Assembly (NCBI GenBank): GCA_964571845.1
Contig: CAZNDM010000069.1
Coordinates: 1 to 20,460 of the forward strand
Direction: 5' to 3'
DNA: 20,460 nt
Source: WFZT01 sp964571845
GTDB lineage: Bacteria > Hydrothermota > Hydrothermia > B15-G9 > WFZT01
The translations under genes and the position numbers were made by a program. Positions 1-7,344 of this stretch are shown here, piece by piece (the stretch's first letter is position 1; the number at the start of each line of letters is the position of its first letter). Below the pieces are notes generated by a model. It did no database searches and had not been told where the DNA came from. It saw only the letters and a list, made by a program, of their open reading frames with translations.

Positions 1-388
1 ACAGATTAGCAAAAGCTTCACCGATTTTCTGAATATCCAGTCTATCATATATACTTTTATCTTCAACAACCAGTATAATGTAATTTTCATAAGATTTCAT
101 TATATTGGGGTTACTTAGTATTAATATTGTCCATGGAAAATGAGTTGCAAGACAAGGAAGATTTTCAAGACCAAAATAAGACATGATCACATCAAGAGCA
201 CTTGAATCTCTGAATGTTATGAATATTCTTGGCAAAGACGCTATAGCATTAGTTCCAAATAATTCATAAAAATTGTTCACTATGTGACAATGAATATATT
301 TTGGGGACCTATGAATATTTTTGGCTTTACGAGGAAGGGAATTAAAAGTAAAATATATTCCATATCCTTGACTCACTTGAAAATCCAT
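1..388 (-). CDS. Unrecognised protein, 3' end cut by window edge
   Basis: An open reading frame starts at ATG 388 and runs 129 codons leftward without a stop, so the gene continues beyond base 1. The start is supported by GGAG about 8 nt upstream (397-400), and an in-frame stop lies upstream at 416-418. The visible protein begins MDFQVSQGYG and has an ordinary globular composition: alternating aromatic and hydrophobic stretches, no obvious signal peptide, no clear membrane helix. I recognise no family motif. It lies 104 nt downstream of the coiled-coil gene on the same strand, so the two may be co-transcribed. Codons are AT-rich, as in the neighbouring gene and unlike the rest of the window, which hints at accessory or acquired DNA. 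That the frame is coding is fairly well supported; its function is unknown. Confidence 0.6.
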   Translation of the reverse strand, partial: MDFQVSQGYGIYFTFNSLPRKAKNIHRSPKYIHCHIVNNFYELFGTNAIASLPRIFITFRDSSALDVIMSYFGLENLPCLATHFPWTILILSNPNIMKSYENYIILVVEDKSIYDRLDIQKIGEAFANL

Positions 389-492
389 GGTTGAATCTCC
401 ATGAATTAACCCTTTCTACCTTTTATCATTAGATTATTACTCCCCTCTCCCGTACTGATATTTAGGGTCACAATCATTCCCTGCACACAATA

Positions 493-870
493 TTACTCTA
501 CATCAAATCCTCCTATACCTATACTCCGCTGCTGTCCAGGTGATAATCCCCTCGGGATAGGTGTCCTTATACCATATCTCCTTTGGGTCTCAATCAGCTC
601 TACATGTCTTCTCACAAAATTCTCAACCGAGTTTATTTGCTCACGTATTAAGGTTAAATCCCCCTTCAACCGGTTTATTTGGGCATTATGTTCCTCACGC
701 GTAGATTTCACTTCTTGATATAGAGATACTAACCTTCTATTAATTTCATTTACTTGATCTTGTAAGGACACCAAACTTTCGCTAAGGCCATTGAGCTTAG
801 ACAGTATCTCGTCCCCTTTCTCCTTATTTGCATCCGATTCCCACACAACACTCCCTTCCTCGATAGCCAT
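493..870 (-). CDS. Small coiled-coil protein, function unknown
   Basis: A 125-residue soluble protein. The start is well supported: a strong Shine-Dalgarno (GGAGGT, 878-883) precedes ATG 870 by 7 nt. Residues about 20-92 form one long helix with hydrophobic heptad positions (motifs such as ILSKLNGL, LVSLQDQV, INRRLVSLY, LTLIREQI), typical of a dimeric or trimeric coiled coil. The last 30 residues are rich in Pro, Gly, Arg and Gln and look disordered. There is no signal peptide or membrane span. It sits directly upstream of the unrecognised gene cut by the left edge, so it could be an assembly or adaptor partner of that protein; this is inference from position only. No family is recognised. 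Confidence 0.7.
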   Translation of the reverse strand: MAIEEGSVVWESDANKEKGDEILSKLNGLSESLVSLQDQVNEINRRLVSLYQEVKSTREEHNAQINRLKGDLTLIREQINSVENFVRRHVELIETQRRYGIRTPIPRGLSPGQQRSIGIGGFDVE

Positions 871-1053
871 TATACTACCTCCTTTCCAAAGAATTTATCT
901 TATGCGGATGAAAATTTTGAGTCTTAAGGATTTTTTCAATCTCCAGAGGGAATTTGGGAAGGTAAATAACACATTTTAAATTATTCAAATTACCAGTATT
1001 TATACAATTTACATAAATATATCTAATCATAATCATTTACTAATGGCTATAAT

Positions 1054-1067
1054 TTTACGATCGTAAA
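1054..1067. promoter_or_regulatory. 14-bp perfect palindrome, possible operator
   Basis: TTTACGATCGTAAA is identical on both strands. It is the first of three dyads in about 60 bp of intergenic DNA. Perfect palindromes of this size in a promoter-bearing gap are typical binding sites of dimeric repressors, but no repressor gene is visible nearby, so the role is inferred from symmetry alone. Confidence 0.3.
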
Positions 1068-1094
1068 TTGAAATGTCAAGTTTTCTACTCGTAG

Positions 1095-1366
1095 AAGTTC
1101 GAAGATTATAATCTTATTTATAACGATGATAGAATACAATCGATAGGAGGAGTGAATAGAAAAATAGAATACAGGGAAACACAGAAAGAGAACTTTGCGT
1201 TGTTAGGAAAAATAGAAAGTTACTTCGAAATTTTCTTCAAGCCGCTTAATCAAATAAGTTCAGAATTATAAAACCTGCACGCAAACGCATATATCGTAAA
1301 AAAGTATATAAGAATTTGGGACGAGAAGAAAAACAAAAACGCAATAGAATAACGCCTATATGTTGA
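1095..1366 (+). pseudogene. Possible degraded ORF with one frameshift
   Basis: Frame 1095-1271 is open and reads like real protein (segments RKIEYRETQKENFALLGKIE and SYFEIFFKPLNQISSEL) before a TAA. One frame over, the reading continues IIKPARKRIYRKKVYKN, then GREEKQKRNRITP, to a TGA at 1364-1366. Restoring a single base near 1266-1270 would join both halves into one basic protein. There is no ATG; AGGAGG (1145-1150) sits too close to GTG 1152 to be a normal ribosome binding site. I do not recognise the family; the Lys/Arg-rich end would suit a nucleic-acid-binding protein or a transposase fragment. Chance open frames in AT-rich DNA remain possible. Confidence 0.25.
1102..1115. promoter_or_regulatory. 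14-bp palindrome containing TATAAT on both strands
   Basis: AAGATTATAATCTT is a perfect dyad whose centre reads TATAAT on the plus strand (1107-1112) and on the minus strand (1110-1105). It could be a bidirectional -10 element or an operator. No good -35 is seen at 16-18 nt on either side, so promoter function is uncertain. A smaller dyad, CTACTCGTAG, lies at 1086-1095. Confidence 0.3.
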
Positions 1367-1695
1367 TAGTGAACATTTTATCTAATTTGTACGGCAATAT
1401 TTCAATTTTACATAGCAATTCCTCTCAGAGAATTCCCTATTTCCTAACTTTTATATGGCTTTTGTTTCAAATATTTAGTTTCAGCAAAGCCTTAAAGCTT
1501 TTCATTTGTTTCACAAAATCTTTTATTGGTCATATAGAATCCTTTGTTTTTCGTTAAAATCCTGCTAAATTTATATTCATAGGTAGATTTTTGAAATATC
1601 ATAGAGGTTCTGTGACTGAGAATTTAATTCCGGACAGAAATTCTTTATATTCATAAACTGCAGCCCTTAATGGTTGTTTTTAAAGGTGATACCTC

Positions 1696-3714
1696 ATGAG
1701 GTTCATCTATACAACATTGCTTCTCATGGCTATCAACACGATCTCTCCTGAGATTATTGGTGGACGTATTGGTATGAATCAGGCGTTTCACGCAGATGAC
1801 CACCTGGATACTCTCATGATGTCAATAGACATGATGAGTCAATCAGGTGTCAGAATCTATCGTGCTCGCACGGTTTTTCCTTTCATTCATCCTGCACCTG
1901 ATTCCTGGAATTTTTATCTGGCTGACATAGTAACAAACTCTTTAAACGCTCATGGAATTGAAATATTGGGAAGTCTTTCTTATGGTTACGAAAAAGGGTG
2001 GGCGGGTATGAAACCATTCTTTTCACCCGTTCCCCCATGTTCATTGCTGCTGAATTTTCCAATTGTATTTCATGGCACAAAGCCAGAAACTCTGTTTCTG
2101 CCTTTAATTGATTATCTTGAAGTCATAACTGATTCTCCTGTGCAATTTTACTATATAGAAAAGGACTTCGCTCTCCCGGATTCAAGTATTCCCGCAGGAT
2201 TCGGTGCATTTGACGCCCCGATTATTCGTCCGGATTCGTCAGCCATTCCCATCGGTGATACTGTGTTTGTCAGGTATCACACAATTCAGGGCATAAACTA
2301 TGTCAACGAACCAATTGTTTTCAATTCGCAGTCAGATAGCGTATTTTTCTCGCATCTCCCTTACTACAGGAGTTCAATAATAATCACATCAAGAAGGACA
2401 TACACACCACCGCCTGCCTCACCTTTACCTGATTACGAAATATCATATGAAGGGCAACTAACGGTTATCAGGAGAACATCTGTCAGTCGGATTCCTGATG
2501 GGGACACTGTTTATCTCACAGCCGCCATCATGGACACACTCGCATTTCTTGAATATGTGGATTCACTTGTCTCAAGATACCACGATAAAATCCGATATTG
2601 GGAGCTCTGGAATGAGCCTGACTATGGAGGTGCATTCTGGGGAGTAAGAGCCAATCCGAGACTTTACGCTGTGCTTTATAACGCAACATATCGTAAGATT
2701 AAATCGATCGATCCTACTGCAGTCGTAATAGCAGGTAATACAACAAACTACGGGTTGTGGTTTCTTCAACAACTTGCGTCGCACATTGCACCTGACTGTG
2801 TGCCAGAGGGAGTAGGATTTCACCCGTATCGAAGTTACCCCGAAGATCAGCTACTCCCAGACATGATGGCACTTGAAGAGTGGATTGAGAGCGTTGCAGG
2901 GCACCAAATTCCGTTATGGCTTACAGAATTTGGCTGGTCAACACACAACGATGTGGACTCATTAACACAGGCAAATTATCTCGTAAGAACCTATGTTCAA
3001 TTGTTTTCACTACCATTTGTGAGAGGCTCCTTCTGGTTCTACTTTCGGGATCCTGAACAATTCACTTTTGGCCGTGAAGGTGGGTTTGGTATTGTTCGCT
3101 ACGATCTTACACCCAAACCAGCTTTTTTCGCATTTTCGAATATGACACATCTGCTTGCAGAAAGCCGGTTCAGCCAAAAAATAGAATTCGGTGATCCCAT
3201 GATACAATGTTTTGAATTTATCAAACCAGATTCTCGAATCCGATGTATATGGAGAGTGGAAGGGCAGGCGTTGGTATCACTCCCTGTCATTGGTGATTCC
3301 CTGAAAATTATCGATATTTTTGGAAACAACTCGACTATCCCTACAGATTCAAACGAATTCCCTATTATTGTTTCTCCTCAACCTCTCTACATTGTGGACA
3401 GTTTCGTGGTAAATAACATCAGCGAGCCGGGTGCTCCGGAAACATGCGGAGAAGGCCTTGAAGTATATCCGAGCAAAGGAAATGTACGGATAATTTTGAG
3501 AATCTCAGCTCCTCAAGATGTATCGCTGAAAATCTTCAGTGTTTCTGGAGCCATGGTCAGAGAAATTGTTAAAGGCAGATTCAATCCAGGCGAATATGAG
3601 TTTTTCTGGAACGGAAAGGATGAGAGAGGTAAACGAGTCTCAGAAGGCATTTATTTTTGTTTCTTAAAAGGAAGCAAGGCTGTGTCAAAACGCAAATTTG
3701 TTTTTATCAAATAG
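1696..3714 (+). CDS. Secreted clan-A glycoside hydrolase with C-terminal sorting domain
   Basis: A 672-residue extracellular enzyme expected to cleave a beta-linked polysaccharide or oligosaccharide; the substrate cannot be read from the sequence. The N-terminus (about residues 1-18) is a short hydrophobic signal-like segment. The TIM barrel carries clan GH-A hallmarks: ELWNEPD with the likely acid/base Glu307, GFHPY at 374-378, and LTEFGWS with the likely nucleophile Glu411. These most resemble GH39, GH5 or GH30 enzymes. A beta-rich stretch at about 110-275 interrupts the barrel and is not part of the core fold. Residues about 595-672 form a FlgD-like/Por-type sorting domain (SLKIFSVSGAMVREI ... 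EGIYF ... KRKFVFIK). The start has AGGTGA 5-8 nt upstream; the start codon sits inside a perfect palindrome ACCTCATGAGGT (1691-1702). Monocistronic. Confidence 0.8.
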   Translation: MRFIYTTLLLMAINTISPEIIGGRIGMNQAFHADDHLDTLMMSIDMMSQSGVRIYRARTVFPFIHPAPDSWNFYLADIVTNSLNAHGIEILGSLSYGYEKGWAGMKPFFSPVPPCSLLLNFPIVFHGTKPETLFLPLIDYLEVITDSPVQFYYIEKDFALPDSSIPAGFGAFDAPIIRPDSSAIPIGDTVFVRYHTIQGINYVNEPIVFNSQSDSVFFSHLPYYRSSIIITSRRTYTPPPASPLPDYEISYEGQLTVIRRTSVSRIPDGDTVYLTAAIMDTLAFLEYVDSLVSRYHDKIRYWELWNEPDYGGAFWGVRANPRLYAVLYNATYRKIKSIDPTAVVIAGNTTNYGLWFLQQLASHIAPDCVPEGVGFHPYRSYPEDQLLPDMMALEEWIESVAGHQIPLWLTEFGWSTHNDVDSLTQANYLVRTYVQLFSLPFVRGSFWFYFRDPEQFTFGREGGFGIVRYDLTPKPAFFAFSNMTHLLAESRFSQKIEFGDPMIQCFEFIKPDSRIRCIWRVEGQALVSLPVIGDSLKIIDIFGNNSTIPTDSNEFPIIVSPQPLYIVDSFVVNNISEPGAPETCGEGLEVYPSKGNVRIILRISAPQDVSLKIFSVSGAMVREIVKGRFNPGEYEFFWNGKDERGKRVSEGIYFCFLKGSKAVSKRKFVFIK

Positions 3715-4109
3715 ACTCTGAACACCGTAAAACTGCTATCAGGAATAACTCAAAAACCTCAGAGCATTCAAAAATATTGTGTTATTCCCCCTACACTTTA
3801 CGGAAATACTCTCCACTTTTCCATCTCTACTTACACATGCACAATCTCCGGTCCTCCATCCTACTTTACGAGAAGGAATGACACATACACTACCTCCCAC
3901 AATCTTCATACGCAGAGAAGTGTCGTGGACGACCGGAGAAGGAGCCGACGGGAAACACCTTTAAAACACTATCGTGGTGCTTCTGCATTATTGAGGAGTT
4001 AAGGAACAAAATCTCGGTTTTTCTTCAGGATAATTTTTTTCTTTACCCAAAAGCCTGACTAAATCAGGACTTACAAATCCTCAGGGATCAATCTGCTGCG
4101 TGAACTTCG
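3715..4109. other. Intergenic region between convergent genes
   Basis: About 395 bp between the 3' ends of the glycoside hydrolase and queA. No gene is supported. It contains a 9-bp perfect inverted repeat (TCTCCGGTC at 3845-3853, GACCGGAGA at 3931-3939) around a 77-nt interval. It also has a weak hairpin at 4054-4068 (CCTGA/TCAGG) that, read on the minus strand, is followed by a short T-rich stretch and could be a poor terminator for queA. No strong terminator is seen for the hydrolase gene. Confidence 0.5.
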
Positions 4110-5126
4110 TCAAATGATCAGCATGGCGTCGCCGTAGCTGAAGAACCGGTAGCGGAGTTTAATAGCTTCCTCGTACGCTTTCTTTATTTTCTCCCAGCCA
4201 GCAAATGCCGATACGAGCAATATCGGGGTAGAACGAGGAAGATGGAAATTTGTTATCAAAGCATCAAGAACATCGAACCTGAACCCGGGATAGATAAACA
4301 AATCCGTGTAACCCTGTGAAGGTCCTTTCCCGAGTTTCCAGGTCTCAAGAGACCTTGTAACAGTTGTTCCACAGCCAAAAATTCTTGACCCTCTCCTTTT
4401 TGCCTCTATGATCGCCTTCTGTGTCTCCTCGGGTATCTCAAAATATTCACTGTCCATTTTGTGATCCTCTACAACCTCAGTCTTTATAGGTTTGAAAGTT
4501 CCAAGACCCACATGAAGGACAACAAAATGAATCTCAACTCCTTTCTTCTTCAGGGAATCCAGGATGTGTTCCTCAAAGTGTAATCCTGCTGTGGGAGCGG
4601 CGATTGAACCCGGTACTTCAGCAAACACAGTTTGATACCTTTTCTCATCTATCTCCGTATCACTTCTGCGGATGTATGGCGGCAACGGGACATGTCCATA
4701 TTTTTCAAGCACATCGAGAATATTTTCATCTATCTCAAAAATTCTTGATCCGTCTTCGAGCCTTTCGACAACTTTAGCCGGCACATCTCCCTCAAGGACG
4801 ATAACTTCTCCTACTTTTGCCTTTCTGCCCGGTTTGACGAGTGCCTTAAACACATTCTCACTACGGATTTCAGTTACGAGGAGTTCTACTTTTCCACCTG
4901 TGGATGCTCTTCTTCCAAAAATACGCGCTTTTATCACTTTGCTTTTGTTTAGAACAAGGACATCACCGGGCTCGAAAAACCGAACAATGTCTCTGAATCT
5001 CAAGTGCTCAACTTTAAAAGGATCCCTCTGCAAAACAAGTAAACGAGACTCGGACCTTCTGGGAGCGGGAAACTGGGCAATTAACTCCTGCGGCAACTCA
5101 AAATCAAATTCATCTGTTCTGATCAT
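4110..5126 (-). CDS. queA: tRNA preQ1(34) S-adenosylmethionine ribosyltransferase-isomerase QueA
   Basis: Transfers and isomerises the ribosyl moiety of SAM onto preQ1 at tRNA position 34, giving epoxyqueuosine; cytoplasmic queuosine pathway. From ATG 5126 the protein is 338 residues, a normal QueA length, beginning MIRTDEFDFELPQELIAQFP as the family does. Diagnostic motifs in order: SIAAPTAGLHF, HVGLGTFKPI, EDHKMDSEYFEI, CGTTVTRSLETW, ALITNFHLPRSTPILLVSAF, and the end FFSYGDAMLI. An upstream in-frame ATG (5159) would add 11 residues with no ribosome binding site and lies deeper in the preceding gene, so 5126 is preferred. It overlaps the end of the phosphodiesterase gene by 17 nt, so it is the third cistron of the ubiA-phosphodiesterase-queA operon. 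No other queuosine gene lies in the window. Confidence 0.95.
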   Translation of the reverse strand: MIRTDEFDFELPQELIAQFPAPRRSESRLLVLQRDPFKVEHLRFRDIVRFFEPGDVLVLNKSKVIKARIFGRRASTGGKVELLVTEIRSENVFKALVKPGRKAKVGEVIVLEGDVPAKVVERLEDGSRIFEIDENILDVLEKYGHVPLPPYIRRSDTEIDEKRYQTVFAEVPGSIAAPTAGLHFEEHILDSLKKKGVEIHFVVLHVGLGTFKPIKTEVVEDHKMDSEYFEIPEETQKAIIEAKRRGSRIFGCGTTVTRSLETWKLGKGPSQGYTDLFIYPGFRFDVLDALITNFHLPRSTPILLVSAFAGWEKIKKAYEEAIKLRYRFFSYGDAMLII

Positions 5127-5826
5127 GGGTGAATTTCTTCTCTCTGATCGAATAAACAAGATCGGGCCTGTTCGTTGAAATACCGTTGAATCCCTTCTCT
5201 ATAAGTTTTTCAATCACATCGGGTCTATCCTCTGCCCAGGAGATAGAGCCAAAACCAAGATTTCCAAGATATGACAGAAACTCCCCATCGACAAGCTCAT
5301 AAGGTTCTGGACTTCTCTCCTCCCAGCATGGATGAAAATAATTGGCATCCAGAGCAGACAGTATCGGCACCGGGTCAATTATGACATCTGCAAAGAGTGC
5401 CGATGTTTTTATATCGGGAGCCTTTTCTTTAACCATTCTCAATGCGTAATGATCGAAAGAGGCTATAATCGTATCCTCATCTGGATAATCGCTAAGTGTT
5501 CTGAGAAGTGGATCAACGATTTTCCTGTCTTTGATCTCTATGTAAAATTTTATCCTGCCGGAGAATCTCTCAATCACCTCTCTCAGATGAGGAATCCTGC
5601 AATTATTTTCAAGAGAAATTTCTTCAACTTCATCAAATGTCATATCCTTGAAATACTTGCCTTTCATCGCATAGTTGTGCACAACAATCACTTCACCGTC
5701 TCTTGTCCTGTTTATATCAAACTCAATATAGTCCGCACCAGCCCTAACAGCCTCTTCAAAAGATTTCAGCGTATTCTCGTAGTACAATCCCGAAAATCCC
5801 CTGTGAGCAATAATCATTGGTTCCAA
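5110..5826 (-). CDS. Glycerophosphodiester phosphodiesterase family protein
   Basis: Predicted to hydrolyse glycerophosphodiesters to glycerol-3-phosphate and an alcohol. The fold is a GDPD TIM barrel: IIAHRG (His8, Arg9), YENT (Glu17), EFD (Glu35, Asp37), VVHN (His50), IEIKD, and ISTNRPD near the end. The second histidine is followed by Asn51, where most family members have Asp. I chose TTG 5826 as start (238 residues) because GGGAGG lies 8 nt upstream; ATG 5853 would overlap ubiA and has no ribosome binding site, and ATG 5817 is also possible but sits 17 nt from the motif. It lacks a signal peptide, so it acts in the cytoplasm. It starts 4 nt after the ubiA stop and overlaps queA by 17 nt. 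With a lipid prenyltransferase upstream, a role in recycling lipid headgroups is plausible. Confidence 0.88.
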   Translation of the reverse strand: MEPMIIAHRGFSGLYYENTLKSFEEAVRAGADYIEFDINRTRDGEVIVVHNYAMKGKYFKDMTFDEVEEISLENNCRIPHLREVIERFSGRIKFYIEIKDRKIVDPLLRTLSDYPDEDTIIASFDHYALRMVKEKAPDIKTSALFADVIIDPVPILSALDANYFHPCWEERSPEPYELVDGEFLSYLGNLGFGSISWAEDRPDVIEKLIEKGFNGISTNRPDLVYSIREKKFTHDQNR

Positions 5827-5830
5827 TTTT

Positions 5831-6661
5831 TCATCCTCCCATATAAATTGCAAGTAAAACGAAAAAAATCGGTATCTTGATTAAATCAAGATATCTTTTG
5901 AGTCGTTTATTATCAAGCCTCTCATTAATCCTCATCCCTATCATCAGTAGCGGGATATCCACGAGAAATACTGTTATGTACAGATACACTTTTCCATAAA
6001 TTCCCAGCCAGTAGGGGACAAGTGTGAGGATTATGAGAGATCCAAGCAAAAAATGTGATAAAATTATAGATATTTTTTTGCCAATAATCAATGGCAGGGT
6101 TCTGTACCCTCCGAGAAGATCCCCTTCCATATCGTGAATATCTTTGAGAATCTCTCGATAAAGCTGGTAAAGGAAAGAAAGGGTAAAAGGGAAAATCAAC
6201 GGGTAAAAGTTACCTGTTATCACTCCTCCAATAAAAAATGTCGCTGATGAAATCAATGCCACAGCAATGTTCCCGAAAACATGGAATTTTTTCAAAAACT
6301 GGTTATACATAGCGGTAAGAAGAAAAAGTATAACTGTAAAAATCAAGACCCTTGGTCCAAGGATAATAGCCGGAATAAAAATCAAGCCCAAGAGCACTAT
6401 CATCAGGATGAATGCTTCTCTGTGCGAGATTCTGCCGCTCACAAGAGGTCTTTCCGGGTGTGCAACAAGATCTATTTTGAAATCCCTGACATCGTTGGAA
6501 ACATTGGCAAACGCGGTTCCTGAAAAGAATATTATCGAGGCAAGCAAAATTTTTACAGGATCAGAACATCCCGAGATTGTGCATGAAAATACCACGATTA
6601 AAACGGTGAGAAGACAGTTGAAAATTCTAATAAACTTCAGCAGATCCAGTAATTTTCTCAT
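5831..6661 (-). CDS. UbiA-family prenyltransferase, DGGGP synthase-like
   Basis: An integral membrane prenyltransferase of 276 residues with 7-9 hydrophobic helices. Both Mg-diphosphate motifs are present: NDVRDFKID (Asn56, Asp57, Asp60, Asp64), directly followed by HPERPLVSGRIS, and KDIHDMEGD (Asp174, Asp177, Asp181) followed by YRTLPLIIGKK. The HP-RPL-SGRIS and KDI-D-EGD patterns are those I associate with archaeal (S)-2,3-di-O-geranylgeranylglyceryl phosphate synthase and its bacterial FCB relatives; chlorophyll, menaquinone or tocopherol synthases of the same superfamily cannot be excluded. The longest frame starts at ATG 6673, but that codon overlaps a TATAAT box (6672-6677) and lacks a ribosome binding site; ATG 6661 lies 10 nt beyond the box, so I prefer it. 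First gene of the operon with the phosphodiesterase and queA. Confidence 0.85.
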   Translation of the reverse strand: MRKLLDLLKFIRIFNCLLTVLIVVFSCTISGCSDPVKILLASIIFFSGTAFANVSNDVRDFKIDLVAHPERPLVSGRISHREAFILMIVLLGLIFIPAIILGPRVLIFTVILFLLTAMYNQFLKKFHVFGNIAVALISSATFFIGGVITGNFYPLIFPFTLSFLYQLYREILKDIHDMEGDLLGGYRTLPLIIGKKISIILSHFLLGSLIILTLVPYWLGIYGKVYLYITVFLVDIPLLMIGMRINERLDNKRLKRYLDLIKIPIFFVLLAIYMGG

Positions 6662-6671
6662 AGTTTTTATC

Positions 6672-6677
6672 ATTATA
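6672..6677 (-). promoter_or_regulatory. Likely -10 box of the ubiA operon
   Basis: TATAAT on the minus strand, 10 nt before ATG 6661. No Shine-Dalgarno lies between box and start, which suggests a leaderless or near-leaderless transcript. The -35 match at 16-17 nt is weak (about 3 of 6). Confidence 0.45.
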
Positions 6678-6979
6678 TTGGTCTATGAAAGAATCGGAAA
6701 TCATTTTGCTAAACTTCATAAATTCGCCTGTTGCCTGAAATTGTATGGTCTAAATGGGTATAGATCTACGAAAGTTGGGAAATGATTCTGGGAAATAGAT
6801 TTTGGTGTTTTTCGTAATTTTAAGAATTTTAGATTGGTTTAAGGGTTTTGAAAAATTACTTTTGAAAAAGTGAACATGACTTTTTAATCTCTACCCACAG
6901 CGCTTTAGAACAGTGGAGATCCCTATCGATCTCAACCTTCTACAAAACTTATGTGTTGTGATAGGTTGCTTATCAATTA

Positions 6980-7012
6980 CCATTTCCGCGCCGCGAAGCG
7001 GCGCGGAAATGG
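6980..7012. repeat. Perfect 15-bp hairpin with GAA triloop, no T-tract
   Basis: Left arm 6980-6994, loop GAA, right arm 6998-7012; all 15 pairs are Watson-Crick, and the inner eight are all G-C. The apex GCGAAGC is an exceptionally stable mini-hairpin motif in DNA. No run of T follows on either strand, so it is not a standard intrinsic terminator. It could be a REP-like palindrome, a cruciform-prone site or an RNA-stabilising structure. Confidence 0.6.
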
Positions 7013-7110
7013 GGCAGGCGCCATCCCATAATCTCTTGCACTACTCAGGGTGTTTTAAAAATTTTTGCCAGTAATCACCTCCCTTTTTGAGAAAATTCTC
7101 TTTACTTCTT

Positions 7111-7251
7111 CCTCTCGCTTTGGGAAGATTCATAAGTTATAGACAGTCTTTCCATAAAGTTTGAAGGAGTACATGCATCTCATCTTCTGCAAAGCGAGGG
7201 GATTCACCTGCAACCTTACCTTCCTTTTACAGGAGGGCATTCAGGGAAGGG
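7111..7251. repeat. REP-like element, copy A (interrupted or long-looped)
   Basis: Begins with the inverted arm CCTCTCGCTTTG (7111-7122) whose partner CAAAGCGAGGGG is at 7190-7201 (11 of 12 pairs), separated by 67 nt. After it, 7194-7251 aligns without major gaps to 7535-7593 (shared ATTCACCT-CAACCT core and a GGAGGG-ATTCA end). The 67-nt interval is absent from copy B, as if inserted into the hairpin loop. Confidence 0.4.
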
Positions 7252-7311
7252 CAACAAAAGTCATACATGCTTTTCTCTGTTAAATTCTCCTCTCTCTGCC
7301 CCCTCCTTTAT

Positions 7312-7344
7312 CCTCCCTCACGCCTCAAAAAGGCGTGGGGGAGG
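7312..7344. repeat. 14-bp hairpin
   Basis: Left arm 7312-7325, loop CAAAA, right arm 7331-7344, with a single G-T wobble. G/C-rich, without a following T-run. Probably another member of the dispersed palindrome family in this region. Confidence 0.5.

Larger units (their letters stand above)
884..1695. other. Gene-poor AT-rich intergenic region
   Basis: About 800 bp between the start of the coiled-coil gene (minus) and the start of the glycoside hydrolase (plus). It is markedly AT-rich. It contains three palindromes (1054-1067, 1086-1095, 1102-1115) and a possible frameshifted ORF (1095-1366), both listed separately. The stretch 1367-1680 shows no convincing gene; a 65-codon frame at 1360-1557 is AT-biased hydrophobic filler without a ribosome binding site. 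Promoters for both flanking genes should lie here, but I could not place a clear -35/-10 pair. Confidence 0.6.

Noticed and set aside
1360..1557. 65-codon plus-strand frame of hydrophobic residues
   Set aside because: AT-rich DNA gives such Phe/Ile/Leu-rich frames by chance; no ribosome binding site and no recognisable pattern.
3779..3964. 61-codon plus-strand frame in the gap after the glycoside hydrolase
   Set aside because: No ribosome binding site, Pro/Thr/Leu-rich and unlike coding sequence of this genome.
5127..5159. Longer QueA start at ATG 5159
   Set aside because: It adds 11 residues absent from the family, has no ribosome binding site and overlaps the upstream gene further.
4672..5178. 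168-codon plus-strand frame opposite queA
   Set aside because: Ser/Thr-rich mirror of a clearly real gene whose motifs are all on the other strand.
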